From Caldilineales bacterium (GTDB lineage: Bacteria; Chloroflexota; Anaerolineae; J102), in assembly GCA_019695115.1 (NCBI GenBank), contig JAIBAP010000002.1, positions 62,001 to 126,000 on the forward strand: a stretch of 64,000 nt of DNA, in the 5' to 3' direction. Below, piece by piece: positions 18,848 through 27,982 of the stretch. The notes under the pieces were generated by a model. It made no database searches and was not told the DNA's origin. It saw only the letters and a list, made by a program, of their open reading frames with translations. The position numbers were made by a program, and so were the translations under genes. Within the stretch, counting starts at the first letter, position 1. Each line of letters opens with the position of its first letter.

Positions 18848-20086
18848 GTGCTCGCCGACCGCTACACCCGCATCGCCCTCGAACGCCTGCACCGCCTGGG
18901 CGCGCAGGCCAGCAGCCGGGCCTGGGCCGAAGTCGAAGACGCCGAGACCGAGCGCCAGGCGGCCGGCCGGGCCAGACAGCGCGTCCTCGACGACCTGCCC
19001 GCCTGGCTCGACCGGCTGGAGCAGCAGGCGACGGCCAACGGCGTGCGCGTCCATCGCGCTGCCGACTTCCAGGCCGCCAACCGCATCATCGTCGGCGCCC
19101 TGCAAGCCGCCAAGCAGACGGCCGCCGTCTGCAACCATTCGCCGCTGCACGATGAGATCGCCCTGAGCCGGGCGCTGGCCGCCAACGAGCTCGCGCTCAC
19201 GCGCCTCCACCCCGGCGACCATCTGCTGGAACTGGTGGGCGGGCAGGCGGGGCATCCGGCCTGGCCGGCGGCCCACCTGCGGGTCGAAGACATCAGCGCC
19301 GCCATGCAATCCCGGTGGCGGATCCCGGCCACGCTCGACCCCGACAACCTGGCGGCCACCACCTTCAACCGCACCCGGCCGGCGCTGCTGGGGGCCAAAG
19401 CCGCCATCCTGGGTCTGCACTTCGCCGACGCCTCCGCCGGCGCCCTCGTCTGCCTGGACAACGACGGCCACAACGCCAGCCTGGTGGCACTGGCCGACCA
19501 TCTCATCTGTGTGATGGGCATCGAGCAGGTGGCGGCCGAGGCGGCCGACCTGGATGTGCTGGTGCAGGTCTTTGCTCGCAGCGCCTGGGGCCGGCCCATG
19601 CCGGGTTACATCACCCCGGTTGTGCGCCCCGACCCGACCGCTGGCCCCAAGACCATCGACCTCATCCTCCTGGACAACGGCCGGGGCCGGGTGCTGGCGG
19701 CGGGGATGGCCGAGGCGCTGCGCTGCATCGGTTGCGGGGCCTGCCACACCATTTGCCCGGTCTACGCCCAGATCGGCGGCCAGGGGTACGGCGGTTTCGC
19801 CCACACCGGCCCCATCGGCGCCATCCTCAACCCGCTGCTGGCGCGACCGGGCCTGGCCGTGGAGCAGCCTTTCCTCAGCACTGGCTGTGGGGCCTGCCGG
19901 CCGGTGTGCCCGGTGGATATCGATTTGCCCGGCCTGCTGCACCAACAGCGTTGGCGCATAGCTCGATCAACCGTTTCGTGGCGAGAACGGACGGCCTTCT
20001 GGCTGTGGCAGCGCTTGCTTGGCCGCCCGGCTCTGTTCACAGCCTTTCTGCGCCTGGCCCGGCGTCTGGTTCTTATAGATGGCTAG
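18848..20086 (+). CDS. lutB: LutB-like iron-sulfur L-lactate oxidation protein
   Basis: The 412-residue protein starts with GTG directly after lutA. The N-terminal LUD-type domain is recognised by NHSPLHDEIALSRAL, LLELVGG...VEDIS and an AILGLHFADASAGALV stretch. Two ferredoxin-like cluster motifs follow: CIGCGACHTICPVY (about residue 296) and CGACRPVCPVDIDLP (about 348), with GYGGFAHTGPIGAIL between them as in LutB. The complex should pass electrons from lactate oxidation to the respiratory chain. The stop codon TAG lies inside a 135-bp repeat, so the original C-terminus may have been changed by that insertion. Confidence 0.87.
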   Translation: MLADRYTRIALERLHRLGAQASSRAWAEVEDAETERQAAGRARQRVLDDLPAWLDRLEQQATANGVRVHRAADFQAANRIIVGALQAAKQTAAVCNHSPLHDEIALSRALAANELALTRLHPGDHLLELVGGQAGHPAWPAAHLRVEDISAAMQSRWRIPATLDPDNLAATTFNRTRPALLGAKAAILGLHFADASAGALVCLDNDGHNASLVALADHLICVMGIEQVAAEAADLDVLVQVFARSAWGRPMPGYITPVVRPDPTAGPKTIDLILLDNGRGRVLAAGMAEALRCIGCGACHTICPVYAQIGGQGYGGFAHTGPIGAILNPLLARPGLAVEQPFLSTGCGACRPVCPVDIDLPGLLHQQRWRIARSTVSWRERTAFWLWQRLLGRPALFTAFLRLARRLVLIDG

Positions 20087-20208
20087 CCAAAGAAATGATA
20101 CTCGCTCCTGAAACGTGATGCGTGATGCGTGAAAATCGCCGACGTTTTCTCACGTTTCACGGTTCACGGTTTACGACCTTCGTAACAAATCAACCTAGCG
20201 GTCAATAA
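20074..20208 (+). repeat. MITE-like 135-bp repeat, copy B
   Basis: This copy matches the reverse complement of 2860-2993 with about seven differences. It fills the space between two convergent genes and supplies both stop codons: TAG of lutB at 20084-20086 and TGA of the dinB-like gene at 20204-20202. The terminal inverted repeats and the heptamer arms (cgtgatg units against cacgttt/cacggtt units) are retained. Confidence 0.85.
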
Positions 20209-20816
20209 TTCTTGATCTGAAGGCCCTCTCCTGGCGCCGCCCTGGCTTGGGCGACGATGTCGGCGATCTGGTCGAGGTGGTCGGAGTCGTGCATCAGCCC
20301 GGCCAGGACGCGGGCGATGCAGTTCTGCGGGCTTTTGTAGGGGGTGTAGGTCAGATCCAGGTGCGGGCGAGCCGGCCAGGCGTTCAGGTAGGCCAGGCGG
20401 ATGGCCCGGCTTTCGGCCAGGCGTGCGCGCACCTGCTCGGCGGTCTGCATCTGCTGCCAGGGGGTTTCGTAGCGCATACGGCCGTGCACCTCGACGCCGC
20501 GGGCCAGGTTGGAGGCCTGGGCGCAGCATTCTTCGCTGGAGGCGGTGCAATGGACGATGACATGGCCCAGCGTCCAGGCCAGCGAGCCGGCGTCCGGGTC
20601 GGCGGCGAAGGGGTCGTCGGCATTGGCATCGACGGGGGTGAAGACCACGTCCTCGTCGGTGACGCCCTCGATCAGGCGCAGCTGCCGGTCGAGCATCTCG
20701 TTGGTGAAGCGGATCAGGTCGTCGCGGCTGAAACTGGCGGCAAACTGGGCCAGGGTCAGGTCGCGGCGGCGGATGGGATCGAAGTCGAGCAGGGTGGTGG
20801 GGGGCTGGCTCAGCAT
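20202..20816 (-). CDS. DinB/YfiT-like putative metal-dependent protein
   Basis: A four-helix-bundle protein of about 204 residues from ATG 20816. Conserved His positions resemble the metal triad of the DinB fold: GHVIVH in the middle and [10 protein letters not shown] near the C-terminus. Many DinB proteins are thiol-dependent transferases or stress proteins; the precise reaction is unknown. The start overlaps the nrdJ stop by 7 nt, indicating cotranscription with nrdR-nrdJ. Its stop codon lies in the MITE-like repeat. Confidence 0.72.
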   Translation of the reverse strand: MLSQPPTTLLDFDPIRRRDLTLAQFAASFSRDDLIRFTNEMLDRQLRLIEGVTDEDVVFTPVDANADDPFAADPDAGSLAWTLGHVIVHCTASSEECCAQASNLARGVEVHGRMRYETPWQQMQTAEQVRARLAESRAIRLAYLNAWPARPHLDLTYTPYKSPQNCIARVLAGLMHDSDHLDQIADIVAQARAAPGEGLQIKNY

Positions 20817-23311
20817 TCGCTGTAACCGCAGTTGTGGCACTTCTTGCAGCCCTCGATGTAGAGCATCGAGGCCTGGCCGCAGTCGGGGCAGAGGTCGCCG
20901 ATGTTGGCCAGGGGCAGTTCCATTTGTTCGGCAGCCGGTTGTGGGGTCTTGGTCAGGGCTTCGGTCTCGCTCTCGTTCAGGTATTCGCTCAACACCTGGG
21001 CGATGGCGTCGGGCAGGGAGCGGACGCGCTGGGGGCCGAAGCCCATCGGCCGGCCGCCGCCGATGCCGCCGAGCTGGTAGACGATCTGTTGCAGTCGTTC
21101 GCGGGCCTCGAGGGGGCTGGCCATGCGCAGGATGTAGCTCATCAGCCGGCCCAATGCTTCCGAGACGGCTGCCACATCCGACCCGGCTTTGCCGACGTTG
21201 AGGAAGACCTCGAACGGTTCGTCGTGCTCATCGTGGTTGACGGTGATGTAGGCGGTGCCGAGGGGGGTTGGCTGGCGATAGGTGTAGCCGTGCAGCCGGG
21301 TCGAGCGGCGCTTGCGGGTGGGGATGGGCGGGGCTTCGGGTTCACGCCCGGCCGGGGCGGGGCTGCCGGCTTGTTTCCCGCCCGTTTCGGTCTTCTTGGC
21401 CTCGGCCGTGGCTTTGGTCTCCAACACCACCTCCTGCCGGCTGCCTGTCACATAGACCGTGATCCCCTTGCAGCCCAGTTCCCAGGCCAGCCGGTAGGCC
21501 ATCTTGACATCCTCGACGCTGGCCTCGCTGGGGAAGTTGATCGTTTTCGAGATGCTGTTGTCGACGAAACGCTGCAAGGCGGCCTGCATCCGCACATGTT
21601 CGGTGGGGGTGATGTCCTGGCTGACGACGAAGGTGTGCAGGATGTTGGCGGGCAGCTCGCCGATGTTTTGGCAGGTGCCAGTGTGGAGGATCTCATCGAC
21701 GATGCGGCGGCGGTTTTCGCCGACGATGCCGGCTTCATCGAGCGCCCGCACGAACAGCGGGCTGATGTAGGTGAGGGTCACATCGCCGCTGGCTTCTTTG
21801 ACGTAGCGCGTGTAGGCCAGGGCAAAGACCGGTTCACAGCCGTAGCCCTCGCAGCCGGTGACGGTGCCGATGGTGCCGGTGGGGGCGATGGTGGTTTGGG
21901 CGCCGTTGCGGATACCGTGGGCCTTGATCCCGGCGACGATGGCATCCCAGTTCAAGTGTGGGCGTCCAAAATCGCGTCCATAGGGGCTGAGCGGGGTGGG
22001 GGGAGTCCAGCGCAGGTTGGCCGGGTCGTAGATCGAACCACGGATGGCGGTGAAGGGGCCGCGGGTGCGCGCCAGGTCGATCGAGGTGCGCATGCTGTGG
22101 TAGCGGACGAACTCCATGATCTGCCCGGCCAGGTCTTCGGCCTCGGTCGAGCCATAGCGGACGCCGAGCGCATACATCACATCTGCCAGGCCCATGATGC
22201 CCAGGCCGATGCGGCGGACGCGATGGGCGGCCTGGCGCAGTTGCGAGACGGCCGGCACATAGGCGTTGGCCTGCACCACGTTGTCGAGGAAGTGCGTGCA
22301 GTCGGCGACGGTTCGTTCCAGTCGATCCCAGTCGATGCCGCCCTCGTCGGTCAGGTGTTGGGCAAGGTTGATCGAACCCAGGCAGCAGTTTTCGTAAGGC
22401 CCTAGATACTGTTCGCCGCAGGGATTGGTCGCTTCCAACTCGTAGAGGTGTGGCACGGGGTTGGTGCGGTTCGCTTCGTCCAAGAAGAGGACGCCCGGCT
22501 CGCCGTTGTGGTGGGCAAAGGTGGCGATCTTGTCGAAGAGCTCGCGGGCGCGCACGGTGCGCCAGACTTTGTCGTTGCGCGGGTTGATGAGATCGAAATC
22601 GGCGTCGTCGGCCACGGCCCGCATGAAGGCGTCGGTGACGCCCACCGAGATGTTGAAATTGGCGATCTTGCCCTCTTCGGCCTTGCAAGTGACGAATTCC
22701 TCGATATCGGGGTGGCGCACTGGCAGCACGGCCATGTTGGCCCCGCGGCGGGTGCCGCCCTGGGCGATGACGCCGAAGGCCTTGTCGTAGGCTTCGAGAA
22801 AGCCGACCGGCCCCGTGGCTGCCCCGGCCGAGGTGAGCACTTTGTCCCCGCGCGGGCGCAAGCGGCCAAAGCCAAAGCCGTTGCCGCCGCCCGTCTGCTG
22901 GATCAAGGCGGCGTTGCGCAAGGTCTGGAAGATGCCGTCGGGGTGCTTGCCCATGTCGTCTTCGACGGGCAGAACGAAACACGCCGCCAACTGGCCCAGC
23001 GGCGTCCCGGCGCCGGTGAAGGTGGGCGAGTTGGGAAAGAAACGCAGGCTGGTCAGCAACTCGTAGAACGTGTGCGTTGCTTTCTCGACGCTGCCGCCAA
23101 ACTCGGCTTCGGCCGCGCCCAGGTGGCTGGCCACGCGATAGAACATCTGCGCCGGCGTCTCGGCCGTCTTGCCGTCCAGCGCCTTGCGCAGGTAGCGGCG
23201 GCGGAGCACCTCCAGGCTGTTGGGCGAGAGCCGGATGGCGTCGTCGCGCACGTAGTCGGGGTGAAGAGAAGCGGCGGGCGCAAGCGTTTTCACGCTGGTG
23301 AACTCAGTCAT
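20810..23311 (-). CDS. nrdJ: Class II adenosylcobalamin-dependent ribonucleotide reductase
   Basis: The 833-residue enzyme reduces ribonucleotides to deoxyribonucleotides using B12 as radical source. The N-terminal Cys region ([16 protein letters not shown]), the radical-site NPCGE followed by [10 protein letters not shown] (about residues 290-310) and the phosphate-binding APTGTIG segment (about 468) are present. A TSCPD-like domain lies near 665-735 ([19 protein letters not shown]). The C-terminus carries two CxxC pairs ([21 protein letters not shown]) that fit the zinc-ribbon tail for re-reduction. AAGGAGTGA precedes ATG 23311. It follows nrdR and is expected to be under NrdR control. Confidence 0.95.
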   Translation of the reverse strand: MTEFTSVKTLAPAASLHPDYVRDDAIRLSPNSLEVLRRRYLRKALDGKTAETPAQMFYRVASHLGAAEAEFGGSVEKATHTFYELLTSLRFFPNSPTFTGAGTPLGQLAACFVLPVEDDMGKHPDGIFQTLRNAALIQQTGGGNGFGFGRLRPRGDKVLTSAGAATGPVGFLEAYDKAFGVIAQGGTRRGANMAVLPVRHPDIEEFVTCKAEEGKIANFNISVGVTDAFMRAVADDADFDLINPRNDKVWRTVRARELFDKIATFAHHNGEPGVLFLDEANRTNPVPHLYELEATNPCGEQYLGPYENCCLGSINLAQHLTDEGGIDWDRLERTVADCTHFLDNVVQANAYVPAVSQLRQAAHRVRRIGLGIMGLADVMYALGVRYGSTEAEDLAGQIMEFVRYHSMRTSIDLARTRGPFTAIRGSIYDPANLRWTPPTPLSPYGRDFGRPHLNWDAIVAGIKAHGIRNGAQTTIAPTGTIGTVTGCEGYGCEPVFALAYTRYVKEASGDVTLTYISPLFVRALDEAGIVGENRRRIVDEILHTGTCQNIGELPANILHTFVVSQDITPTEHVRMQAALQRFVDNSISKTINFPSEASVEDVKMAYRLAWELGCKGITVYVTGSRQEVVLETKATAEAKKTETGGKQAGSPAPAGREPEAPPIPTRKRRSTRLHGYTYRQPTPLGTAYITVNHDEHDEPFEVFLNVGKAGSDVAAVSEALGRLMSYILRMASPLEARERLQQIVYQLGGIGGGRPMGFGPQRVRSLPDAIAQVLSEYLNESETEALTKTPQPAAEQMELPLANIGDLCPDCGQASMLYIEGCKKCHNCGYSEC

Positions 23312-23399
23312 GGTGCTATCACTCCTTCAAGGTGGGATGACAAAATCGTGGGCGCAGTGGCGGCGAGAATCGCCCACCGGCGCTGATTTCCGGGCTGAC

Positions 23400-23846
23400 T
23401 CAGTTTCGCCCCATCAGCCGGTCGATCTCAGCCCGAACCGCTTCCAGGTCGGGCAGATCTAGATAGACGGTGGCGAAGCGGATATAGGCAACGGGGTCGA
23501 TGGTCTTCAGACGTTCAAGCACCATGTTCCCCACCACCTTGCTGGGGATCTCCGCCTTGCCGGTGCTGTGGACGTACTCCTCGATCTGGTCGGCGATGCC
23601 TTCTAGATCGGCCATAGCAATCGGGCGCTTGGCGCAGGCCATGCGGATGCCGTTGAGCAGCTTGGTGCGGTCGAACGGCTCGCGGCGGCCGTCGCTCTTC
23701 ACCAACTGCACCGCCGTGCTGACCTGTTCGTAGGTGGTGAAGCGCTCGCCGCAGCGCCCGCAAAGGCGGCGGCGGCGGATGCCATCGCCTGATTCACGCG
23801 TGTCGATGACGCGCGATTGATCGAAACTACAGTGAGGACACTTCAT
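23400..23846 (-). CDS. nrdR: Transcriptional repressor NrdR
   Basis: The 148-residue protein has the standard NrdR layout. A zinc ribbon is at residues 1-34 (MKCPHCSFDQSRVIDTR and CGRCGERFTTYE), and an ATP-cone follows (VKSDGRREPFDRTKLLNGI and later LERLKTIDPVAYIRFATVY). NrdR senses ATP/dATP and represses ribonucleotide reductase genes. It is the first gene of a minus-strand unit with nrdJ, 88 bp upstream of it. Two palindromic operators lie about 90-135 bp before its start, so it probably controls itself and nrdJ. Confidence 0.96.
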   Translation of the reverse strand: MKCPHCSFDQSRVIDTRESGDGIRRRRLCGRCGERFTTYEQVSTAVQLVKSDGRREPFDRTKLLNGIRMACAKRPIAMADLEGIADQIEEYVHSTGKAEIPSKVVGNMVLERLKTIDPVAYIRFATVYLDLPDLEAVRAEIDRLMGRN

Positions 23847-23933
23847 GATCGGGGCGGCACTTGCAGCGGGCCGCGGCGCAGCCCATGATCAGGCGGGCAT
23901 GGACCTGATGTTGGCAGTGAAAAAATAGTTCGT

Positions 23934-23979
23934 ACTACAAGATGTAGTAGTTGTCCCTTGCTTAACTACAAGCTGTAGC
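23934..23979. promoter_or_regulatory. Two NrdR-type operators 31 bp apart
   Basis: Two dyads of the form ACTACAAGATGTAGT (23934-23948) and ACTACAAGCTGTAGC (23965-23979) have centres 31 bp apart, about three helical turns. Paired sites with this spacing, upstream of nrd genes, are the known arrangement of NrdR boxes. They lie upstream of nrdR on the minus strand. Confidence 0.82.
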
Positions 23980-24207
23980 AACGATGGGAGGCGGAGTGTA
24001 GCACATCTGTTCCCGAACGCCAATCAGAGACGGCGGCCTGCACCAGACCCGATGGCGTCGAAATGGCGGGGATGAGACGCGCCGGCCCCCCAAAACTGTT
24101 CGACAGCGCCTCTTTCGCCGCGTTGGATCTAGCAGGAATTTTAAGGTCGAGTTGGCGAGGACGGGCCGCGGCTGACTCGTGTACGGCCCGGGCAAGCCCT
24201 GGCGATG

Positions 24208-24254
24208 GCGCAGCCATACCCGGCAGGTCGTCGACCTGCCGGGCATGGCTGCGC
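24208..24254. repeat. 47-bp near-perfect palindrome just after ftsZ
   Basis: Arms 24208-24230 and 24232-24254 pair with a single mismatch (24218 against 24244) around one central base; the inner arm is CCCGGCAGGTCG. It begins 13 bp past the ftsZ stop codon. There is no T-run, so it is either an mRNA 3'-end stabilising or terminating hairpin or a REP-like element. The rest of 23847-24266 holds the NrdR sites and no gene. Confidence 0.85.
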
Positions 24255-24266
24255 AAGCCGATGTCC

Positions 24267-25373
24267 TTATTGTTGCCCGCGGGCGCGGCGCAAGAACGGT
24301 GGGATGTCGTAGCCCTTCGGCGTCTCGCCGGTCGGCGCCGGGGCGACCGTTTGCGGCGTGGTCACCTGCGGCTGCGGTCGCGGCCAGACGACGGGGATGG
24401 CCTGCTGCGGACGGGCGTGGTCGAAGCCGGTGGCGATGACCGTGATCCGCAATTCGTCCTTGAGGTTGGGGTCGAGGACGGCGCCAAAGATGATGTTGGC
24501 CTCGGGATGGGCGGTGCGCCGGATGATCTCGGCCGCCTCGTTGACCTCGAACAGGCTCATATCCGTCCCGCCAGTGACGTTGAAGAGGATGCCCCGCGCC
24601 CCTTCGATGCTGATGTCGAGCAATTGCGAGTGGATGGCGGCTTCGGCGGCGTCCTGGGCCCGGTTTTCGCCCTTGCCGATGCCGATCGCCATCAACGCCG
24701 CCCCGCCTTCGCTCATGATCGTGCGCACATCGGCAAAATCCAGGTTGATCAGGCCAGGGATGGTGATCAGTTCGCTGATGCCCTGGATGCCCTGGCGGAG
24801 CACATCGTCGGCGGTGGCAAAGGCATGTTGCACGCTGGCCCGCTTGTCCACGATCTGCAACAGACGGTCATTGGGGATGACGATCAGCGTATCGACATGT
24901 TGGGCCAGGTTGGCGGCGCCATCTTCGGCCAATTGTCGGCGTTTGGTGCCCTCGAAAGTGAAGGGTTTTGTCACTACACCGATGGTCAGGGCGCCGGTCT
25001 CGCGCGCCAGGCGGGCGATGACGGGGGCGGCGCCGGTGCCGGTGCCGCCGCCCAAACCGGCGGTAACGAAGATCATGTCGGCGCCCTTGAGGATTTCTTT
25101 CAGTTCGTCGGCTGATTCCTCCGCCGCCTTCTGGCCGACGTCCGGGTGGCCGCCGGACCCCAACCCCTTCGTCAACTTGTCGCCAATGCGCACCCGCAAC
25201 GGCGCTTCGGCCAGCATCAGGGCCTGGCCATCGGTATTGACGATGACGAATTCGACACCCTGGATGCCCTCTTGGATCATGCGATTGACGGCATTGCCGC
25301 CGCCGCCGCCAACCCCGATCACCTTGATCTGGGCCAGGTTGTCAACATACTGCTTGGACGTTTTGCTGGTCAT
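24267..25373 (-). CDS. ftsZ: Cell division protein FtsZ
   Basis: The 368-residue tubulin-like GTPase begins at ATG 25373 behind a CAGGAGC ribosome binding site. The N-terminal [17 protein letters not shown] and the GTP signature [11 protein letters not shown] (about residue 108) are present, as is the T7 synergy segment [11 protein letters not shown] (about 206). A short linker leads to the conserved C-terminal peptide [13 protein letters not shown], which binds FtsA and other partners. It polymerises into the division ring. It is the last gene of the dcw cluster. Confidence 0.97.
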   Translation of the reverse strand: MTSKTSKQYVDNLAQIKVIGVGGGGGNAVNRMIQEGIQGVEFVIVNTDGQALMLAEAPLRVRIGDKLTKGLGSGGHPDVGQKAAEESADELKEILKGADMIFVTAGLGGGTGTGAAPVIARLARETGALTIGVVTKPFTFEGTKRRQLAEDGAANLAQHVDTLIVIPNDRLLQIVDKRASVQHAFATADDVLRQGIQGISELITIPGLINLDFADVRTIMSEGGAALMAIGIGKGENRAQDAAEAAIHSQLLDISIEGARGILFNVTGGTDMSLFEVNEAAEIIRRTAHPEANIIFGAVLDPNLKDELRITVIATGFDHARPQQAIPVVWPRPQPQVTTPQTVAPAPTGETPKGYDIPPFLRRARGQQ

Positions 25374-25442
25374 GGCTGTGCTCCTGGAAATAAAAGGTTC
25401 TTGAGGGGGAGTTGGAACCGGCACTTTCGTGCTTGGGGCGGA

Positions 25443-25471
25443 ATGTTAACGGTAGTTGAACGAGGCGCCAA
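25443..25471 (-). promoter_or_regulatory. Candidate ftsZ promoter
   Basis: On the minus strand TTGGCG (25471-25466) and TAACAT (25448-25443) are separated by 17 bp, about 70 bp upstream of the ftsZ ATG in the 180-bp ftsA-ftsZ gap. This would allow separate ftsZ expression. Confidence 0.4.
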
Positions 25472-25553
25472 ATCGACGCCAGAGGGCGGTGTGCCACGGT
25501 TGGGGCCGCAATTTGCGGGTGGGATGTGCGCCGAACCACAGTCTCGCCGCTGT

Positions 25554-26777
25554 TTAGCCGGGCAGCAGGTTGCGCAGCCACTCGCGCAGCCGCGGGGCAA
25601 AGGCGAAGGAGGATCGCGGGCTTTCGGTGGGGCCGTGCCGCTGCGCCCACATCAGCAGCCCCAGACCGGTGGCATGGGCAGGCGTCAGCCACTGGCGCTG
25701 GGCGTTGGCGATGCCGTTGGGCGCGCCGGTGCGCATCGGCATCTGCAATTGATGGCGGCCAAGCTCCTTCAGCCCTTGCATCTGGGCGGCGCCGCCCGTC
25801 AGCACCATCCCGGCCGGCAACAGACCATCGTAGCCAGAGCGTTTGACCTCGCGCAGCACATCCTGGAAGACTTCTTCCCCGCGCGCCTCCAGGATTTCGG
25901 CGATGTAGCGGCGGGGGATGGCCTGGGTCTGGGCGTCGCCGAAGGCGCGGGTGTTGATCATCTCATCCGCCGCCACCCAATCGGGCAGGACGTGCCCGTA
26001 CTTGATCTTGAGCGCCTCGGCGGCCTCGAACGGCGCCCGCAGGCCAAAGGCCAGGTCGCGGGTGAAGTTGTCGCCGCCCACCTCCAGCACGGCCGTGAAC
26101 CAAACCGAGCCGCCCAGGAAGACGGCGAGATCGGTCGTGCCACCGCCTACGTCCACAACCGCCACCCCCAGGTCGCGCTCCTCGTCGGTGAGGACGGCCT
26201 CGGCGCTGGCCAACGGCGCCAACACCAGCTCGTCGATGGTCACGCCGTTGCTTTGGATGCACTTGACAAGGTTGTGAATGGCGGTGGCGGCGCCGGTGAT
26301 GATGTGGGCATTGACTTCCAGGCGGTAGGCGTGCATCCCCACCGGCTCCATCACCCCCTCCTGCGCATCGACGGTGAAATTGCGCGCGATGGTGTGGATT
26401 ACCTCGCGGTCGCTGGGGATGGGGATGGCGCGCGCCGCATCGAGGGCGCGTTCGACATCCTGGTGGGTGATGCTGCGCCCGCGCGGGATGGCGACAGCCC
26501 CCACGCCGTTGTGCGAGCCGATGTGCCCGCCGACGATGCCGACATAGGCGCTGCGCACCGTGACGCCGGCGTCATGTTCGGCCTGCTCGATCGACTCGGT
26601 GATGGCCTGGGTGGCCGCCGGCACGTTGACGACCACGCCCTTGCGCAGGCCCTGGCTGCGCGCCAGGCCCGCGCCCACCAGCCGCAGGCCGCGCCCTTCG
26701 TCGGGCGTCACTTCGGCAATGAAGGTGCAGACTTTGGTTGTGCCTACATCGATGGCGGTGATGAATTCTGATGACAC
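25554..26777 (-). CDS. ftsA: Cell division protein FtsA
   Basis: The actin-like protein of about 407 residues tethers FtsZ to the membrane. Visible are the phosphate-1 motif AIDVGTTKVCTFIAE at the N-terminus, the 1C-domain region around GGHIGSHNGVGAVAIPRG, the phosphate-2 motif VVDVGGGTTDLAVF (about 205) and a late GMVLTGGAAQMQGL. The C-terminus LREWLRNLLPG is a short amphipathic membrane-targeting helix. The start is taken as GTG 26777, because upstream in-frame codons to 26864 only translate the 7-bp array (repeated Arg-Asn-Pro-Gln-Phe). No Shine-Dalgarno sequence is visible. Confidence 0.93.
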   Translation of the reverse strand: MSSEFITAIDVGTTKVCTFIAEVTPDEGRGLRLVGAGLARSQGLRKGVVVNVPAATQAITESIEQAEHDAGVTVRSAYVGIVGGHIGSHNGVGAVAIPRGRSITHQDVERALDAARAIPIPSDREVIHTIARNFTVDAQEGVMEPVGMHAYRLEVNAHIITGAATAIHNLVKCIQSNGVTIDELVLAPLASAEAVLTDEERDLGVAVVDVGGGTTDLAVFLGGSVWFTAVLEVGGDNFTRDLAFGLRAPFEAAEALKIKYGHVLPDWVAADEMINTRAFGDAQTQAIPRRYIAEILEARGEEVFQDVLREVKRSGYDGLLPAGMVLTGGAAQMQGLKELGRHQLQMPMRTGAPNGIANAQRQWLTPAHATGLGLLMWAQRHGPTESPRSSFAFAPRLREWLRNLLPG

Positions 26778-26779
26778 GG

Positions 26780-27050
26780 TTGGGGATTGGGGATTGGGGA
26801 TGGCGAATTGCGGATTGCGAAGTGCGAATTGCGGATTGCGAAATGGATCGATCACGAATGGCACGAATGGACGAATGGCGCGAATAGAGCCAGTAGTCAG
26901 TAATCAGTAGTCAGTAATCAGTAATCAGTAATCAGTAGTCAGTAATCGGTAATCAGTAATCGGTAATCAGTTACCAGTGACCACCTGCCACTTGCGACCT
27001 GCGACCTGCGACCTGCGACTTGCGACCTGCGACCTGCGACCTGCCGCCTT
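26780..27050. repeat. Large compound heptamer array between ftsA and ftsQ
   Basis: About 270 bp of successive 7-bp-period blocks fill this junction: ggattgg/ggggatt, gaattgc/ggattgc, a short cacgaatgg-type block, a run of about fourteen cagtaat/cagtagt/cggtaat units, then a run of ctgcgac/cttgcga units. All blocks are direct repeats. No gene is visible in this stretch. Confidence 0.9.
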
Positions 27051-27051
27051 C

Positions 27052-27963
27052 TCAGCGCCAATACGGGTGCTGGAACCGCAGATCGACTTCCTGGACGGCG
27101 GCCTTCTGCCGCAGGAGGTCTTGCCGTAGGGCCGCCCAGGCCAACAGTTTGGCGTCCATATTCTCGGCCTGGCCCAGGAGCACGCGCCAGCCTTCGGGGC
27201 TGAAGAAGTACATCCCGAACGGCTCCTGGTAGCGGAAGGTGTCGATCTGTGGCAGGTCGCGGGTGATCCGGCGAATGGCAAGCAGGAGGGCCGGATCGAT
27301 GTGTTGGGGGTCGAACTGGGCCGAGTTGGAATCGTCGATGAGCTTGACCAGGTCGCTGCGAGTGTCGGCGGCCGGCATGAGCGCTCCCTCGGCGTCGGCC
27401 CAGCGCGTCTCGCCCTGCACCTGGTAGAGCAGCACCGGCTCTCGTTCGACTACCGTGATCCGCACCCGGTTCGGCAGGCTCAGCCGCACGGTGGCCGAGC
27501 GAATGGTGGGCAACTGGCTCAATCGCTGGCTGATGGCTGCTGGCCGGAGGAAGAAGATGCTGAAGCGATCGATGCCGGCCTGCTGATAGAGGGCCGCGGG
27601 CGTGAGGTAGCGCGTCTTGGCGATCTCGGCCTGGTAGACATAAAAATCCAGACTGGTGAAGACGGCAATCAACCCGGCCACGCCCAGGGCCAGCATCAAC
27701 CCGGCCCCGGCATGGCTCAGGTTCCAGGCTCGTTCGGCCAGCCAACGCCGGATGCGCTGGCCGGCCCGCTGGCGTGGGGCCGGGCGCGCTGCGGCGGTGG
27801 GGGCGGCAGGACGGCGCCGGGAGCCGAGCAGGAGGCGTGGGTTGAGCACGGGCAGCGACGGCAAGCCAAAACGATGGCTCCGTGGGCGCGGCGCCGACGG
27901 GCGTCGTTTGGGCGGTGGCTGCGCCGGCCGGTGGTCGGGGCTGCTGCGGTAGTAACCGGGCAT
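27052..27963 (-). CDS. ftsQ: Cell division protein FtsQ
   Basis: The 303-residue protein has a long Pro/Arg-rich cytoplasmic N-terminus (about 1-85), one membrane segment (GAGLMLALGVAGLIAVF, about 86-103) and a POTRA domain. The POTRA domain is recognised by TRYLTPAALYQQAGI and LPTIRSATVRLSLPNRVRITVVEREPVLLYQ (about 150-185). This is the FtsQ/DivIB plan of the divisome linker between FtsA/FtsZ and septal synthases. It lies between ddl and ftsA, as in many dcw clusters. The unusually long basic proline-rich N-terminus is an oddity. Confidence 0.93.
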   Translation of the reverse strand: MPGYYRSSPDHRPAQPPPKRRPSAPRPRSHRFGLPSLPVLNPRLLLGSRRRPAAPTAAARPAPRQRAGQRIRRWLAERAWNLSHAGAGLMLALGVAGLIAVFTSLDFYVYQAEIAKTRYLTPAALYQQAGIDRFSIFFLRPAAISQRLSQLPTIRSATVRLSLPNRVRITVVEREPVLLYQVQGETRWADAEGALMPAADTRSDLVKLIDDSNSAQFDPQHIDPALLLAIRRITRDLPQIDTFRYQEPFGMYFFSPEGWRVLLGQAENMDAKLLAWAALRQDLLRQKAAVQEVDLRFQHPYWR

Positions 27964-27982
27964 GTCGGGGGAGGGGGGAATG

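Noticed and set aside
26778-26864. N-terminal extension of FtsA translating the heptamer array
   Set aside because: The added residues repeat Arg-Asn-Pro-Gln-Phe and precede the normal FtsA start. They reflect the repeat, not a protein domain.
26880-26975. CRISPR array
   Set aside because: The repeats have a 7-bp period with no spacers, and no cas genes are present.
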